DNA of 64,000 nucleotides. Origin: Piliocolobus tephrosceles (lineage: Eukaryota > Chordata > Mammalia > Primates > Cercopithecidae). This document shows positions 22,550 through 35,289 of this stretch, in pieces; position 1 is the stretch's first letter, and each line of letters begins with the position of its first letter. Made by a program: the position numbers and the translations under genes. Below the pieces are notes generated by a model. It was given only the letters and a program-made list of their open reading frames with translations, searched no databases and had not been told where the DNA came from. The stretch is taken from the NCBI RefSeq assembly GCF_002776525.5, contig NC_045447.1, positions 22,579,643-22,643,642 on the forward strand, given 5' to 3'.

Positions 22550-24204
22550 GTAGGTAACCCAGTTTTTCAACTCCAAGGTAACTCCCATATTTCCCCTAAG
22601 TTCTGTACCCAACAGTCACTAATCATTAAACATACACACATACACACACACATACACCAATACACTGGCACAGGGAGAAGAAAGTGAAGGCAGGCACTAA
22701 GGGAACAGGAGGAACATGGAGCTAAATTAATCAAATTCATGAAGGGAAAAATTAAGATTAACTAGCAATATCTTTGGCAGTGGAAAGACTTCCCCCTCTT
22801 TTAGAGAGATGATCTGTGTTCTGACTTACAGGCCTGGAATGGTAGGGAGTCAGAGCCCCATGACTGTGTCTTGTCCCTTGGCCTAGATTTCTCAGGGACC
22901 AATCATTTTCTCCCACTTGTCTTTGCTAGAGTAGTAAAGAGATGGCACCTAGAAGACCATTTCACCTTGTGGTGCCCATAGCAGACATCATTAGCAGATC
23001 ACAGCATGCTGTTCCATCCAGTCCCATGGTGGCCTCAGAATCCTCAGCAGAGAGCTACCATCAGTGATTATCAGTCAGTTAGCATGCAAGATTAAATGTT
23101 TTTGCTGCTCCTGGTTCATGGTGTAAACAGCAGGCAAAAAAACACCTGAAAAAAGTACAATTAGTCAATCAGATACACCATATACTTAGTTCTTGAGCAT
23201 TGTGTAGATGCAGTTTCTACATCAAGTCTAGCAAAATGTGACAGTGGCTCATAAGTCCTGGTGGTCTACTTAAAGTTGAACAATTATTTCTCAAAAGTTC
23301 AAGCAATGCAGTAGAGACATGGTCTCCACCTTTTAGGAATTCACATTGTGGGTGGTGAGACAGACATTTCTGCAGATGGCTCGATAATAAACTCAATTAT
23401 AAATGTTTTATATGCTACCAAAGGAGACGGGATTTGAAGTATTTTCCTGATAAATTTTAAAAATTTTTATTTTAAAATAACACATGTCCATTGTTTTTAA
23501 AAAAAAAAAGTACAAATAAAAATCAGAGTAGAAAATAGGGTAACATAAATGTTCCTCCCATTTTTACTCTAAGTTTCCAGATTCTCCTAGTGGCAACTGT
23601 TGTCAGTAATGATTTAGAGCCACATAGAGATTTCGATCAGGGTTTTTGAAGCTGAAAGAATATACCTTCTACTCATGATGAATTGAAGTTACTTTCATTA
23701 GCAGGAGTAACTGAAGCAGTAGGAATAACCATGAACAGCAAGCAGAAGCCTTTGGATTTTCTTTGAAATGTGTTTCAAATGGGGACCTATCAAACCTGAT
23801 CACAGAAATGTGTTGGAAATACAACAAAGGGGAAATAGGAGGAGGGTGTTGAGATTATCCAAGACAGTTTATTAAAGCCAATTGTATATAAAATCACAGG
23901 TACAATAATTATATTGATAATTAAGCTTGCAATTATGAGCACTAACTTTGTGCCAGGCCCTGTGTTGAGTGCTTTGTATCCACTCTTTAATTCAGTTCTC
24001 CCAATGCACCTCCAGAATAGACATCATTACCTCCAGATGATAGGAAACCAAACACAACCAGTCAATAACGTATTCCTGATGGAATTAAGGTTTGTCTGCT
24101 CCCAGAGCTTATGCAAGCAAACTATCTCACCACTGAAGCCCATGCTTATATCCTTACTTGTTTTCACCACCCAGTGATCAATTTCTGCCCTTCTGACCTC
24201 TCAG
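22550..24204 (+). other. Astrotactin intron, 1655 bp
   Basis: Begins GTAGGTAACC and ends ACCTCTCAG. It contains a (CA)-rich tract at about 22632-22660, an ancient unnamed repeat with an A run near 23450-23640 (ACACATGTCCATTG), and an antisense MIR at about 23920-24110 that ends just before the next exon. Confidence 0.85.
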
Positions 24205-24388
24205 AAATAGCTGACAAGATCTACAATCTGTACAATGGGTACACAAGTGGAAAGGAGCAGCAGATGGCCTACAACACCCTGATGGAGGTCTCAGCCTCGA
24301 TGCTGTTCCGAGTCCAGCACCACTACAACTCTCACTATGAAAAATTTGGTGACTTCGTCTGGAGAAGTGAGGATGAGCTGGGGCCCAG
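24205..24388 (+). CDS. ASTN2: Astrotactin exon: first half of the annexin-like domain (second from last)
   Basis: 184 nt, acceptor CTCTCAG and donor GTATGG. Two bases complete the Glu codon begun in the previous exon, 60 residues follow (IADKIYNLYNG to SEDELGP), and two bases start an Arg codon finished in the next exon, so all three exons join in one frame. The encoded segment is helical and rich in aromatic and His residues (RVQHHYNSHYEKFGDFVW). It is the first half of the C-terminal annexin-like domain, reported for ASTN2 to bind inositol phosphates and calcium. No disruption is seen. Assignment to ASTN2 over ASTN1 carries the same uncertainty as for the other exons. Confidence 0.9.
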
Positions 24389-25726
24389 GTATGGACGTAT
24401 TTGTGTGATTGGAAGGGCATATTCTTTTTGCTTCCAGTTGACTTTTCTGGACCCTTTCCCCATAGGCTGAGAATAGGTTTTATCAAGTAAATAAGGGTGA
24501 TTATCACCTTAGTCGTGTCAAGGCTAAAAATAGAAAATGAGCAGGGAGAATGAAAGAATCTTGGAACTTTAGATTCCTGCACTCCTGGAATGTTTCATAG
24601 GGAAAGGGCATTGATGTTCTTTGCATTAATCATTCTCCTTGCTCATCTCCCACCTCGTTTTACAGATAGGAAACTTAGGCTCTTTGAAGGCCTGTGTCCT
24701 AACCAAGATCACGGAGGAGAACAGCAGCAGGGCCATGACGCATAATCCAGGGCCTTTCTCAGTCTTCCATAAGAAGTCTGAGTTTTTCTACAGTAAATAG
24801 CTATGATTTTGACTAAAGTCCATTAGTGAACATGACTACATAAATTTATGAATTCAACATGTATGAAGGCTTTATTTTTGTCCTGCATGCCAGTCACTAT
24901 GCCAGAAATCAGCAATGATTCAAACAACTAAGGCACAGTCACTATCATCTAAAGCTTCATAAAGCAGTATATGCACTGGTGGCTGCATTTTATGTCTTGC
25001 ATCTAGCAACATTCATCCATTCAGCATATATTTAACAGCACCTGTTATGTGGTGGCTGCTGACAATGCAATGGTAAAAAGGTAGAAATGGTTGCTACCTA
25101 TATATAACTTCCTGTTGCAGGTAGTTAAACAGGCAGTTATGTAGAGCAGGAATAATAAGTGTCATGATAGCAGAAGAACAGAACTCTTTGGGAACACACA
25201 TGAGACATAGGCATCTGGTCTAGGTCACCCAATGAAGCTGCACTGGGGCTGAGAGCCTGAGGCCTAAGGTTTCAGTTGGGGTAAGGTAGGTGAGGGTTGC
25301 TGGGGAGAAGGATAGGTGTTTGGAGTAGAGAAACTACCCGACGGAATGCTCAGAAGAGAAAATATTACATGACAGTGGAAGTTTTCTTCTCAACTTTGGA
25401 TCATTTGCCTACCACTTTTATGACTTTTGCTATCTCACCACCATATATATTTTATTTTGTATTTCTTTCTTAGATTCACTTCTTATTAAAAATGTATTTG
25501 AACAGAAAACACAACATCATCTTGTAAAAGAAAAACCAACACCATCTTCCCTTAATAGAAAATTAAACCTAACCCTTCAATACAATGGACAAAATCAACA
25601 AAAGTGGAACAAGACAAAAAACAGAAAACAATGTTGTTCAATTCTAGCAGAGCCTGAGGCAGTCCCTTCAAAAGGGAGATTAGTTAGAGAAGTGTTAAAG
25701 ACACAGCCCCAAACCAAGATTGTCTT
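24389..25726 (+). other. Start of the last astrotactin intron (24389-38095)
   Basis: The 13.7-kb last intron starts GTATGGACG. Up to 25726 it contains MIR-like traces near 24650-24760 and two pieces of an ancient mammalian repeat near 24850-24960 and 25015-25330. No exon is seen. Confidence 0.7.
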
Positions 25727-26023
25727 TTCTTTTTTTGAGGTGGAGTTTCGCTCTTGTTGCCCAGGCTGGAGAGCAATGGTGCTATCTTGGCTCACTGCAA
25801 CTTCCGCCTCTTGAGTTCAAGCGATTCCCCTGCCTTAGCCTTCCAAGTGGCTGGGATTATAGACACCCACCACCATGCCAGGCTAATTTGAAAAAAATTT
25901 TTTTAGTAGAGAGAGGATTTCACCAAGTTGGCCAGGCTGGTTTCGAACTCCTGACCTCAAGTGATCCGCCTATCTCAGCCTCCCAAAGTGCTTGGATTGC
26001 AAGCATGAGCCACCGGCCGGCCC
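25727..26023 (-). mobile_element. Alu (AluS-like)
   Basis: Reverse-oriented dimeric Alu with a short poly-T (25729-25736), GCTCTTGTTGCCCAGGCTGG and the terminal CCGGCCGGCCC. Confidence 0.92.
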
Positions 26024-27940
26024 AATGTTTTCTTTTTGAAGTAACCTGAAAGAGGGGAAGAGAATGCAAGAGCTAATCTAACCACTTTTGCAAATGTGAT
26101 TCATTTTTGTTTAATACTGGGTCTGTGATCATCTTGAGTACCACCTAAAATCCTTTCCCTACCCTAGAGGAACTCAGCCTACACTTTGGTAAACACTGTG
26201 TTTGGAGCAACTAAAGAATTTCCGTGTAGTTGCAACAAAGTGTGTGACAGCAGGAGTGGTAAGAGATAATAAGGGGGAGGTCAGTGGGAGCCAGATCCTG
26301 AATGCTCTTTAAATTAGGTTAAGAAGTTGGTATTATCTCCTTAGGGTAATGGTAAGCTTTTCAAGTATTTTTCACAAAAAGGAATAATATTATCACGCCA
26401 TCAAAGGAGAAAGATCCCTCTGGCTTGATTATAGGGGTCAAGGTAAGAAAGTGGCAGTGAGACTCTAGAGGCTGTTGTGATAATAGTCCCAGGAAGACAG
26501 CATAGCATTCTAGGCCAGGGTGGCATTGGTGCATTGGAGAGAATCGCATAACTTCCTGAAATATTTAGTGGGCAGCACTTCATGCTTTAAAAACTTCGAA
26601 ATGACCGTATAGGGTATTAATGCCATTTTTTGGATGATAAGGAAATTGAGGTCCCATGGGGCAAAATGAGCTGCCCAGAGTTGTGCAGAGTTTGACATGG
26701 AGGCCAGTTCTGCCTTGAGCTCTCACCCTGAGCCCTTAGAACATTTGCAATGGCCCTTCAAGAATTTTAGGCTCTCAGGGACAGAAATGAGAGCTTGGTC
26801 CAGGGATAAAAGGGATCTCACCCCAGGGCAAGGCCTTATCAGTTCTGTTGGGTCCTGGACTTTAACTTTCTCCCTTGCACATGAAAGGAAGGTTCTTTAG
26901 ATAAAACCTAAAAGAGGGCCAGACTGGCAGGCAGAAGTGAAGAGCCCCAGATGAAAGCTGCTGTGTGAGTCATCTCAGCTGCCATCTTGCCTATGGACGG
27001 AGGAAGGCATTCCACTCTTTTGGGTTTTCCCAGAGGGCTCAGGGAGTTTGTGTGGAAGCTAAACCAGAGCTCCACTTCTGACTTTGTCTTTACAGCCTCC
27101 TGGAATCCTTTATGGGCCTCCAGGACATAAATCTTCTGGAAAGGCCGCCAGGCCGCCCACAAAGGATGGGCAATCCACTCAGTAATGGACTGTGATAACC
27201 TGCTAACCCCTAGTCAGGCAGTCACCAGCCACTGTCTGTGAACGTCCCCACCCTGTCACCCAACTTCCTCCTCCTCTGGTCTTTCTAGTCTCCAGGAGGA
27301 TATGTGAGATTGCTCCAACATCCCACACTGATTATGTCAGCAGGAATCAGGGAAGCTGCCTCCTAATCTATCCTCGTGCTGCTAATAAACTCACTGTGCA
27401 ACCCTGGGCTCTGCCGCTTTCTGGCCTTCAGTCTCCTCACCTATAACATGATCAGGATGAACTAGAACAGTGTTATTTTTTTTTAACCAGTGGCTTTTTT
27501 TTTCCTAAATAAATCTTACATGGAATCACAGCCCACCTCCACAGAGAATTCTCTAAAATGTCTACCCATTTGCTCTGTCATGGTTTAACTATCTTTCCTC
27601 CACTTACTAGATTTAGAATCTTATATTGCTTGTATGTTTACTTACATATTATCTGTCTTCCCCACTACAATGTAAACTATGTGTAGTTAGTGATCCCTTA
27701 TGTCGTATTCACATTTATAAGTAGGTGCTAAGTAATTAGTTGTTGAGTAATTGGGTAATGAGATGATTAAATGTGTGGACCAGATGACTAAAGATTCGTT
27801 CTGGTAGAAACTGGAGTGGGTGGCCTGGAGTCCCACCTGCTGGGTCTCCTCTTCTATGCCCCTCCACCCCACCCAATCCCAAGCATCCCTTATGTCTCTC
27901 CAAGCCCTCAAGAATCTTTAGATCACAGTTGGAAACAATT
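26024..27940. other. Intron with sparse ancient repeats
   Basis: 26230-26490 resembles a common ancient repeat (TAGGGTAATGGTAAGC). An antisense MIR trace lies at 26610-26700 and a sense MIR trace at 27400-27470. The rest up to 27937 is unique and without a coding signal. Confidence 0.55.
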
Positions 27941-27988
27941 GAATTCCATGAACTCTGAGGTCTTCTAATATTCCAAGAAATGCAATGT
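27938..27988 (+). repeat. Source copy of a 51-bp local duplication
   Basis: ATTGAATTCCATGAACTCTG onwards; a near-identical copy lies 328 bp downstream at 28316-28380 inside a MER5A element. Confidence 0.85.
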
Positions 27989-28024
27989 CCTTGCAAATAT
28001 TAAAAGACTTGAAGGTATCTCACT

Positions 28025-28066
28025 TCATTGATTGATTGATTCATTCATTCATTCATTTAATGTGCT
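28025..28066 (+). repeat. Tetranucleotide microsatellite (GATT)n/(CATT)n
   Basis: GATTGATTGATTCATTCATT followed by further CATT units, at the start of an ancient repeat with AACTATGTGTCAGGC. Confidence 0.85.
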
Positions 28067-28217
28067 AACTATGTGTCAGGCCATGTACTGGAGGCTAAAA
28101 ATACAAGTGAAGGTGACAGATCCTGCCTTTACAAGGTTCAGCATGTAATGAGGAAAAGATTGGTCAGCCAGCAATTGCAGTGGCATTTGGCATGTGAATG
28201 GATGAGCATTTCAGAGC

Positions 28218-28440
28218 AGTGCTTCTCAAACTTTAACGTGCCTGAGAATCACCTGGGGACTTGTTACAATCTAAATTGACTCAGTAGTCTGGGTTGGGCC
28301 TGAGATTCTGCATTTATTGAATTCCATGAACTCTGAGGTCTTTTAACATTCCAAAAAATACATTCCAAAAAATGCAATGTAACAAGCTCTCATAGTGATG
28401 TTAATGTTGTTGGCCCCAGAAGCATACTTGGAGTGACCAA
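28218..28440 (+). mobile_element. MER5A (hAT-Charlie) interrupted by a duplicated local segment
   Basis: Left part 28218-28315: CAGTGCTTCTCAAACTTTAA, GAGAATCACCTGGGG, GATTCTGCATTT. Right part from 28381: AACAAGCTCTCATAGTGATG. The expected MER5A order is regained when 28316-28380 is removed. 28316-28380 is a copy of 27938-27988 carrying an internal 14-bp tandem duplication (28347-28360 and 28361-28374). Confidence 0.75.
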
Positions 28441-29055
28441 GTTCCAGATGCAGAAAGTTGAAGCAACTAATCCAGACCTGGAGCTCAAGGAAGAATCCTT
28501 GTGAAAGAAAGAACGTTTCTAAGTTTAGAAACAGAATGAAGAAGGGTCCTCCAGGTGGAAGGGAGAGAGTCTTCTCATCAGAAGGAATTACCAATGCGAA
28601 GATGAGAGAAGGTTGGGTAAGAGAATATAGTTCAGTTAAAAATACAAATCTTATTGGAGAAGAGAGTTCAAAGTGAAAGAGGAGAGTTCAAGGTGAAAAG
28701 GAAAAGCAAACAAACAAAAACAACAAGGCTGGATTGTTTAGCAAAGGACGGATCATGATGGCTCTTGTGAGTTCTGTTCACAAGTTTCTTCTTTCTCCCA
28801 GAAGCCATATAAATGTTTTAAACAGAGGAGCAATTTGGATAAATTTGCTCTGCCTTTCAAGGATTAGCAAGTGTGCAGAACATCACAGTGTAAATAAGAG
28901 ATGGCAAGATGCTTCTCCAAAGCCAGGAGCCCAGGGATTCTGTCCTAGCCTTGTCACCTACTTGTTGTGTGACCTTGGACACAAGCCATCCCCATTCTGG
29001 ACCTCGTTTGTAACATGAAAGGGCTGAACTCCAAAGTCTTTTCCAGCTGGGAAAC
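28441..29055. other. Intron: 20-bp tandem duplication and a sense MIR
   Basis: 28662-28681 and 28682-28700 are two copies of GAGAGTTCAAAGTGAAAGAG with small differences. About 28885-29055 is a sense MIR (TGTTGTGTGACCTTGGACAC, then GGGCTGAACTCCAAAG). Confidence 0.7.
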
Positions 29056-32000
29056 CAAGGAACCAGAAAACGCTGAAGGTCATAAAGACCAGAGAACAGA
29101 CACATCGTTAGTATCATTTCACCTCCAGCCCTGCAAGTTTTGTTTCTCAGGGACCCAGGATGACTAGAGTGATAAGAGCTTTTTCCAGGAGTACATTGAG
29201 GACTGATATCATAAGATGAGCTCTATTAGGATTCTCTTGGACTATGTAATCACTAAACCCCAAAAATGTTTTCAAATCTTTCCTAAATCTGTGGTCATAT
29301 GTGTCCCCATAAGATTTAGTGACAAAAGGACATCTCTTACCTCTGCCTAATAAATCTATCAGGCCATTGTCCCCCAGAGCCTAGTTCTTATGATCACAGG
29401 TTACTGCAAACAGCTGCTCGAAGAAGACCTGCTGACACCCAGCTGTCCCCAACCATAAGGTTCCTATTAGGAGACTTGAAAAACCGAGCTCATAGGTGGC
29501 CAGGGACCAGAATTTTCTCGGGTCAGAACATCCTTGACCACTCTTGGGCTTCTCTATTCTTTCAGTTACGTTTGAGCATATTGAGAGAGAGGAGACAGCA
29601 AGCTTTTGAGGACATTTTGCTTCCGTGAAATTGATCTATCTGGACCAGGAATGATGTATTTATGATGTCAGCTCCTCTTGCCTCCATGGCAGGCATTACG
29701 AATAGATTGCAGAAATCATCACAGGATCTTTCTCAACATGTCATGGGATTTGAAAAGAGTTACACATCCCCTGCTGTGTTCTTAGTGAAAACAAACAAGC
29801 CTGGGATGTCACTGTGTATTCCTCCAAGATAGTGTTAGCTGCTTCTTTGGATATGTTGAATTAACTCTCGGAATTTTTAAGATAATGGGAGCAAGAGCAG
29901 ACTTAGGCTTCTAGGGTCATATTCCTATAATCTCAGAAGCACTTTTAACTTTTTTCTGTATAAATGGCATTTCTAAAATCAGGACGGATTGTGCACAGTG
30001 GATGTGTACATTAAGCATTGTATTCCTCTTTTCTTGAATGGCTGTTATTAAAGAGTTGACATATCTTATAATTAAAGGTATCTTCCATTCTACCTTCAAT
30101 TAAGAAACAAATACTAATACTAATACCAACTAACTATTACTAACAAAGAAATACTAACAAAACACACTGACTTTGGACGTTGAACAAGTGTCCCATGGAT
30201 CTGTTTTCCCCACTGATAGTATATAGCAAGGTTAGTTATTGTCTTGAAGTTCCCATCAGTTCCAACTGAAATAGCTTTGGATCAGTTGAGACTCAGTCAT
30301 TTCTGTCATCAAAGAACACATTTTTGAAAAAGTCTTATGATTTCTTCTGAGTGGATGAAAAGAAAAAGCAAATGCAAACATTTTCAGTGGTCACCTTACA
30401 AATCACATTTCAAACCTGATGTTAAAGTTATATAACCAGTGGCAGTATCTGAGCTTCTGACTTTCTGTTGGATAGGAGCAAGCTGAGGCTAAATTTGGTG
30501 GAGTTTTATTTTGAAAGTAACCCTGATGAACTACTGGAAAGTCACAAAACCATGGCTTCATTGCACAAGTTCATCACATCAGCTTAAAAATATATGTGTA
30601 TATATTCATATTTTAAAATGAAAATACCTTCATTTGATTTTGTTCTGAAATAATTCTTGTTCATTATATAAAATCCAAATGATACAGAAATATATAAAAT
30701 AATGAAAATTGTGCACCTCTCGGCCACATAATCCCAACCCTACCCCAGAGATTGCATTGTTAACAGTGTATATATGTATTTCCATATACAGATATGGAAA
30801 TGCATGGAGATAGGGAAACAGATACAGGCTTCAGAATATGTTCATGTCTACAACCATAGCTCTATCATCTCTACTATGTTTAACAAATCCACGAACTATG
30901 TTCTAATATCTGCCTGTTTCTGTTTAACAATATGCCGTACAAGTTTTTCCCCGCAGATACATATGTCAATGTTTTATCTTTTTTAAGGGTCTTTTAGTCA
31001 TGCAAATATGTGACTGTATCACACATTAATCTGGTTTTGTATTAACAACCAACTATATTTCTTACAATTTCTTTGTTATTATAAACAAATCCACATAAAC
31101 CTTTTGCCCACTTGCCTGATTATTTCTTTAGGTCCACATGATACTTTTATGCCATTTCATCCCTTTATTGACCCTTGCCGAAGAGCTGCTGTGTTTTGAA
31201 AGCTAAGGACTGAAAATTTTCTCACTTCAAGTCAGTTTGCATTTCCTTCCTTCCTTCCTTCCTTCCTTCCCTCCCTGCCCCCATCTCCAAGACGAAGATG
31301 CAGGTGGGAAGTATTAGTTGAGCATCTATTATTGGCCCAGTTATTTATATTTCATTTAATCTCCTGAACAATAGATATTGAAGATTAAGCAACAGAGAAT
31401 CATGTGGAGTTATGTAAACTGTCCATAGTTGCAAGGTCTAAACTCTAAGTGTTGGAGTCTGAATTTAGAATATTGTCTTCTGATATTCAGCTGGTGTCCT
31501 GTGAAACCACATCGCATCCCAAGATATGTGCACAACTAAGAAAAAATGTGATATGTATCTCCACAAATACATAAAATGCTTCAGCAGCAAATGGGAAAAC
31601 ATGACTTATGATAGCTGGGAAGATCTGGAAGGCTTCCTGAAGATGAAATTTCAGTGTGACTTTGAGTCATGAATACAGCCTCAGCAAAAGTGGTCCTCTC
31701 AGCTCAGGAATTCAGTGCTTGGCAATTGTGTCACAGCAAATTTTGCTGTGAAGTGAGTGGTCATCAGATGATATTTCTCTGTGGATCAAGGCTCTCATGC
31801 CTTTTAGATTAAAAACAAATAAACAACAATGACAAACACCTGTTACGACTCCCACTGTAGCACACCCCTTTCTAAAACAGAATTGATTTAATCACCTCCA
31901 GTGATGGGGAACCCACTGCCACATGGAATAAACCATTCTAAATTTAGAGGACTTTAGCTTTACATTTTTTATTATTTTGAGCCAAATGTGTCTTCTGATA

Positions 32001-33113
32001 GTTTTAGGGTGGCTGTGTCATATGCTTTGGTGCCTTATAGTAGAGGATTGAAACTTCTCCCTGTCCTCCTGTCACCCTGGTCAAATCAATGACTGGCTTG
32101 AAGCTCTTTTTTATCACCTGTAGACTCTAAAATTGTGTTGAGGATTAGATGTAAAATAATGTTGCATAGGTACACTTTCTGGCACATAGTGGGTGCTCAA
32201 TAAATTATAGTCATTATCATCCCTGACCCTCAGATTTTTGCCCATTTGTCTTTTGTTGCTACAACAATGTAACTAATGGCCTAAATCTCCTCTTCCATGG
32301 GCACTCTCCATTCCTGCTTTCAGCTCAGCAGGCTTGCTTTTAGACACCCCTCAGCATCATGATCTGGCTGCAGTTTACACGTGTCCCTCTTACCAGAAGT
32401 GTCGGTGGTTCTCCAGATGGAACCTGACGAGGACACCATGAATAAAGCCATTACTTCCCTTAACCTCTGTCCTCTCCACTTCTGAAGGTTATGTTCCCAT
32501 TTTTGTGCAACCACATCATGTCCTCAATTCTTATTAAGCTTGGCGTCAGCTAACTCAGAGACACTTTAGCTCAACTCCAGAAGGCAGGGAGGAGGGAGGG
32601 AGGCAAATGGAAATGTTTTCTTCCTGCCTGTCTTCTTTTTATCCATTTCAGGGACCCCTTAGAAATTGGGTCTCTGTCCTGATTAGTGAGTCAACAGCTG
32701 ATTGGGGAATGGTGCTGGGAATAGAATTGTTCCCAGCAAAGTGGCATTTGGGCCCAGCTCCTGACTCTTTCACAAACAATTCCTGTCTCAGTCTCACCTG
32801 CTGATAAAACAATAAATTAGTATGTGGTGGCCTTCCCTCACCTCTTGCTTCCTATCCCAGTGGGTCCTATCTCCAGTGAGGAAGATTTCATTTCCAGTAT
32901 TTGAGAAAAGTGGTCACTCTGACCTATGATTTCCCCTCCCGGGAAAACTTGAAGCACGCCTAGCCTTTTGATTTATGGATCTCTATTGCCTACAATTTAT
33001 TAGACAGCATTTTTGCCTTTGGTCTCTCTCACTCCTACTCTTCCTTCTTCCCAGTCTTTGAGCACCTGAAACCCTTCTCTCCATGGCTTCACTTTCTGAA
33101 TTCTTCTTTGTTT

Positions 33114-33116
<3 letters not shown>
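29056..33116. other. Intron, low repeat density
   Basis: Mostly unique. 30590-31140 is an AT-rich ancient repeat of the type also seen at 23450-23640. A (CTTC)n microsatellite lies at 31246-31275. MIR relics occur at about 31310-31480 and 32090-32220 (GGTGCTCAATAAATTATAG). A GGGA-rich run is at 32586-32602. No exon, RNA gene or CpG island is apparent. Confidence 0.6.
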
Positions 33117-33147
<31 letters not shown>

Positions 33148-33425
33148 CGGAGTCTTGCTCTGTCGCCCAGGCTGGAGTGCGGTGGCCGGATCTCAACTCA
33201 CTGCAAGCTCCGCCTCCCGGTTTTAGACCATTCTCCTACCTCAGCCTCCCGAGTAGCTGGACTACAGGCGCCCGCCACCTTGCCTGGCTAGTTTTTTTGT
33301 ATTTTTTAGTAGAGGCGGGGTTTCACTGTGTTAGCCAGGATGGTCTCGATCTCCTGACCTCGTGATCTGCCCATCTCAGCCTCCCAAAGTGCTGGGATTA
33401 CAGGCTAGAGCCACCACGCCTGGCC
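33117..33425 (-). mobile_element. AluY of the Old World monkey type (AluYR-like)
   Basis: Poly-T 33117-33143, then a reverse-oriented AluY with CTGTCGCCCAGGCTGGAGTG. It carries GTGGCCGGATCT (near 33182) where human AluY has GTGGCGCGATCT. I associate this variant with the rhesus/baboon AluYR expansion. This and the L1 at 1-4005 are the best clues to the species group. Confidence 0.88.
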
Positions 33426-33449
33426 TCTTCTTTGTTTTCTAAATGCAAA

Positions 33450-33850
33450 CATTGGTTCAGTGCCTGTTATGTACAAAGTCTTGTGCTGGATGCCTATAGC
33501 CATCATTTCATTTCAACCTAACAACAGCCCTACAAAATAAGTATTTCTATTTTCATTTATACAAGAGAAAACTGAGGCTTAGGAAGGTGAAGTGACTTGC
33601 CCTTATGGGCTCTAAAGCCTGTGTCCTTTTCACTATAATATTCTGCTTTCAGTCATTGCTAACATTTACTTAGAGCTAAGCAAATTGTCCATAGTATCTC
33701 ATCCTCCCAACAAAATTGTTATTCTCATTTTATGGATGCTACAACTGAGAGTTAGTGGCATTGAAGAATTTGCTCACAAACCACATAGCTGTAATTTATA
33801 GAGCTGGGATTTAAATCTGGGATTCCAGAGCCAAAACTTCATCTTGACTC
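33450..33850 (-). repeat. Two antisense MIRs
   Basis: About 33450-33640 (ACTGAGGCTTAGGAAGGTGA) and 33655-33850 (TCTCATTTTATGGATGCTAC). They are separate MIRs in the same orientation. Confidence 0.7.
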
Positions 33851-34089
33851 TGGAATCAGGAACCCTGGTTCTAGCTTTGCCTTTGTTACTAACTCAAGGT
33901 GTTCCTTAAAGGCAAAATCATTTTCTCACTCCAAATATATTTTCCTAATCCATGCAAAAGGAGGCTTTGTCTGTCCTTTGGAAGAAGGGCATTTGGGCAT
34001 GTTGGAAGAATTGTCTTTTCCAACATCATTTTCTATTTATATTTATCGCTTACTTCTGTGACTGTCTAATCAGAAAATGTCTCTCCATT

Positions 34090-34530
34090 GCCCAGAATAA
34101 AATCCAAATACTACATCATGACTTGGAAGAGTCTGCCTGGTCTGATCCCTGCCAAGCTCACTGGTCTCCCACCTATTCTTTGCACTGGTTATTTCAAACA
34201 ACTAGTGGTTTATGTTCTCTCCAGTCTAACTTGGGATGGGCAATTTCTTCTGCCTTCTCATCTACCTGAAAATGCTGTTTCATTATTGAAGACCTAGCTC
34301 AGGTGTGGCATCCTCTTGAGCGACTACTCTGGGTCTCCAAACCGAGGATTGGTGTCCATCTTTTATATTCCCACAACAGCATGCTTAGTGTTCCTCAGCC
34401 CAGTGCTCTGCCCCCGAATTAGAGACTGTTAATATTTCTATCTGCCAGTCTCTTGTCACTGACTTATAAAGATACCCAAGGCTTAAACTAGTTAATACCA
34501 GTCGCAGTGCCTGGTACACAAAATACACCT
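34090..34530 (+). mobile_element. L2 LINE 3' end
   Basis: AAATCCAAATACTACATCAT, GTCTGCCTGGTCTGATCCCT, CTAGCTCAGGTGTGGCATCC and a decayed end near 34530. Confidence 0.75.
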
Positions 34531-34542
34531 AATGATATATAA

Positions 34543-34730
34543 TAATGATGATGACCATGAGAGTGATGGTGGTGGTAGTAATGATAATGGTGATGATACT
34601 TTCTAGCATGCATCAGGTGCTACTTTGTGCCAAGTAATTTTCTAAGGTTTGACATGTACTGACTTAACCCTCGTTATAACTTTATGAGGTGAGCCATCTG
34701 CTGTTCCCTTTGCATAGATGAGCAAACCAA
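34543..34730. repeat. (GAT/GGT)-rich tract and antisense MIR
   Basis: 34543-34600 is an imperfect trinucleotide tract (GATGATGACC, GATGGTGGTGGTAG). 34600-34730 is an antisense MIR (TACTTTGTGCCAAGTAATTT). Confidence 0.7.
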
Positions 34731-34836
34731 GAAAAGAAGCTTTTTTTTCTTTGTCAGTATAGAGAAAAATCAAACCAATACCTGTAAGTACAACAATGGG
34801 AAACAGTTAACACCTCACTGTGCACTCCACTTGGTT

Positions 34837-35141
34837 ACTTTTTTTTTTTTTTTTTTTTTGAGATAGAGTTTTGCTCTTGTTGCCCAGGCTGGAGTGCAAT
34901 GGTACGATCTCGGCTTACTGCAACCTCCGCCTCTTGGGTTCAAGCAATTCTCCAGCTTCAGCTTCCCAAGTAGCTGGGATTACAGGCATATACCACAAGA
35001 CCCGGCTAATTTTTGTATTTTTAGTAGAGACAGGGTTTTACCATGTTGGCCAGGCTGGTATCAAACTCCTGACCTCCGGTGATCTGCTCACCTCATCCTC
35101 CCAAAGTTTTGGGATTACAGGCATGAGCCACCACTCCCAGC
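34837..35141 (-). mobile_element. Alu (AluS-like) with target duplication
   Basis: Poly-T 34839-34859 and a full reverse Alu. The flanks share CTCCACTTGGTT (34825-34836 and 35142-35153), a clean target-site duplication. Confidence 0.93.
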
Positions 35142-35289
35142 CTCCACTTGGTTTAATTCTGTGTTTTGCCTGCTTCCACTCAGTTCTCCTCAAACAACCA
35201 GAAGTATTTTTAAACAGTTCAGCTCCAAACCTGTTACTTTGCTTCTTGAAGTATTTTGATAAATCTCCCACTTACTCTCAAGACAATAA

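Noticed and set aside
24111..24470. Continuous open frame across the second exon, considered as a single longer exon
   Set aside because: The family-like protein starts exactly after the CTCTCAG acceptor and stops at the GTATGG donor; flanking residues are intronic.
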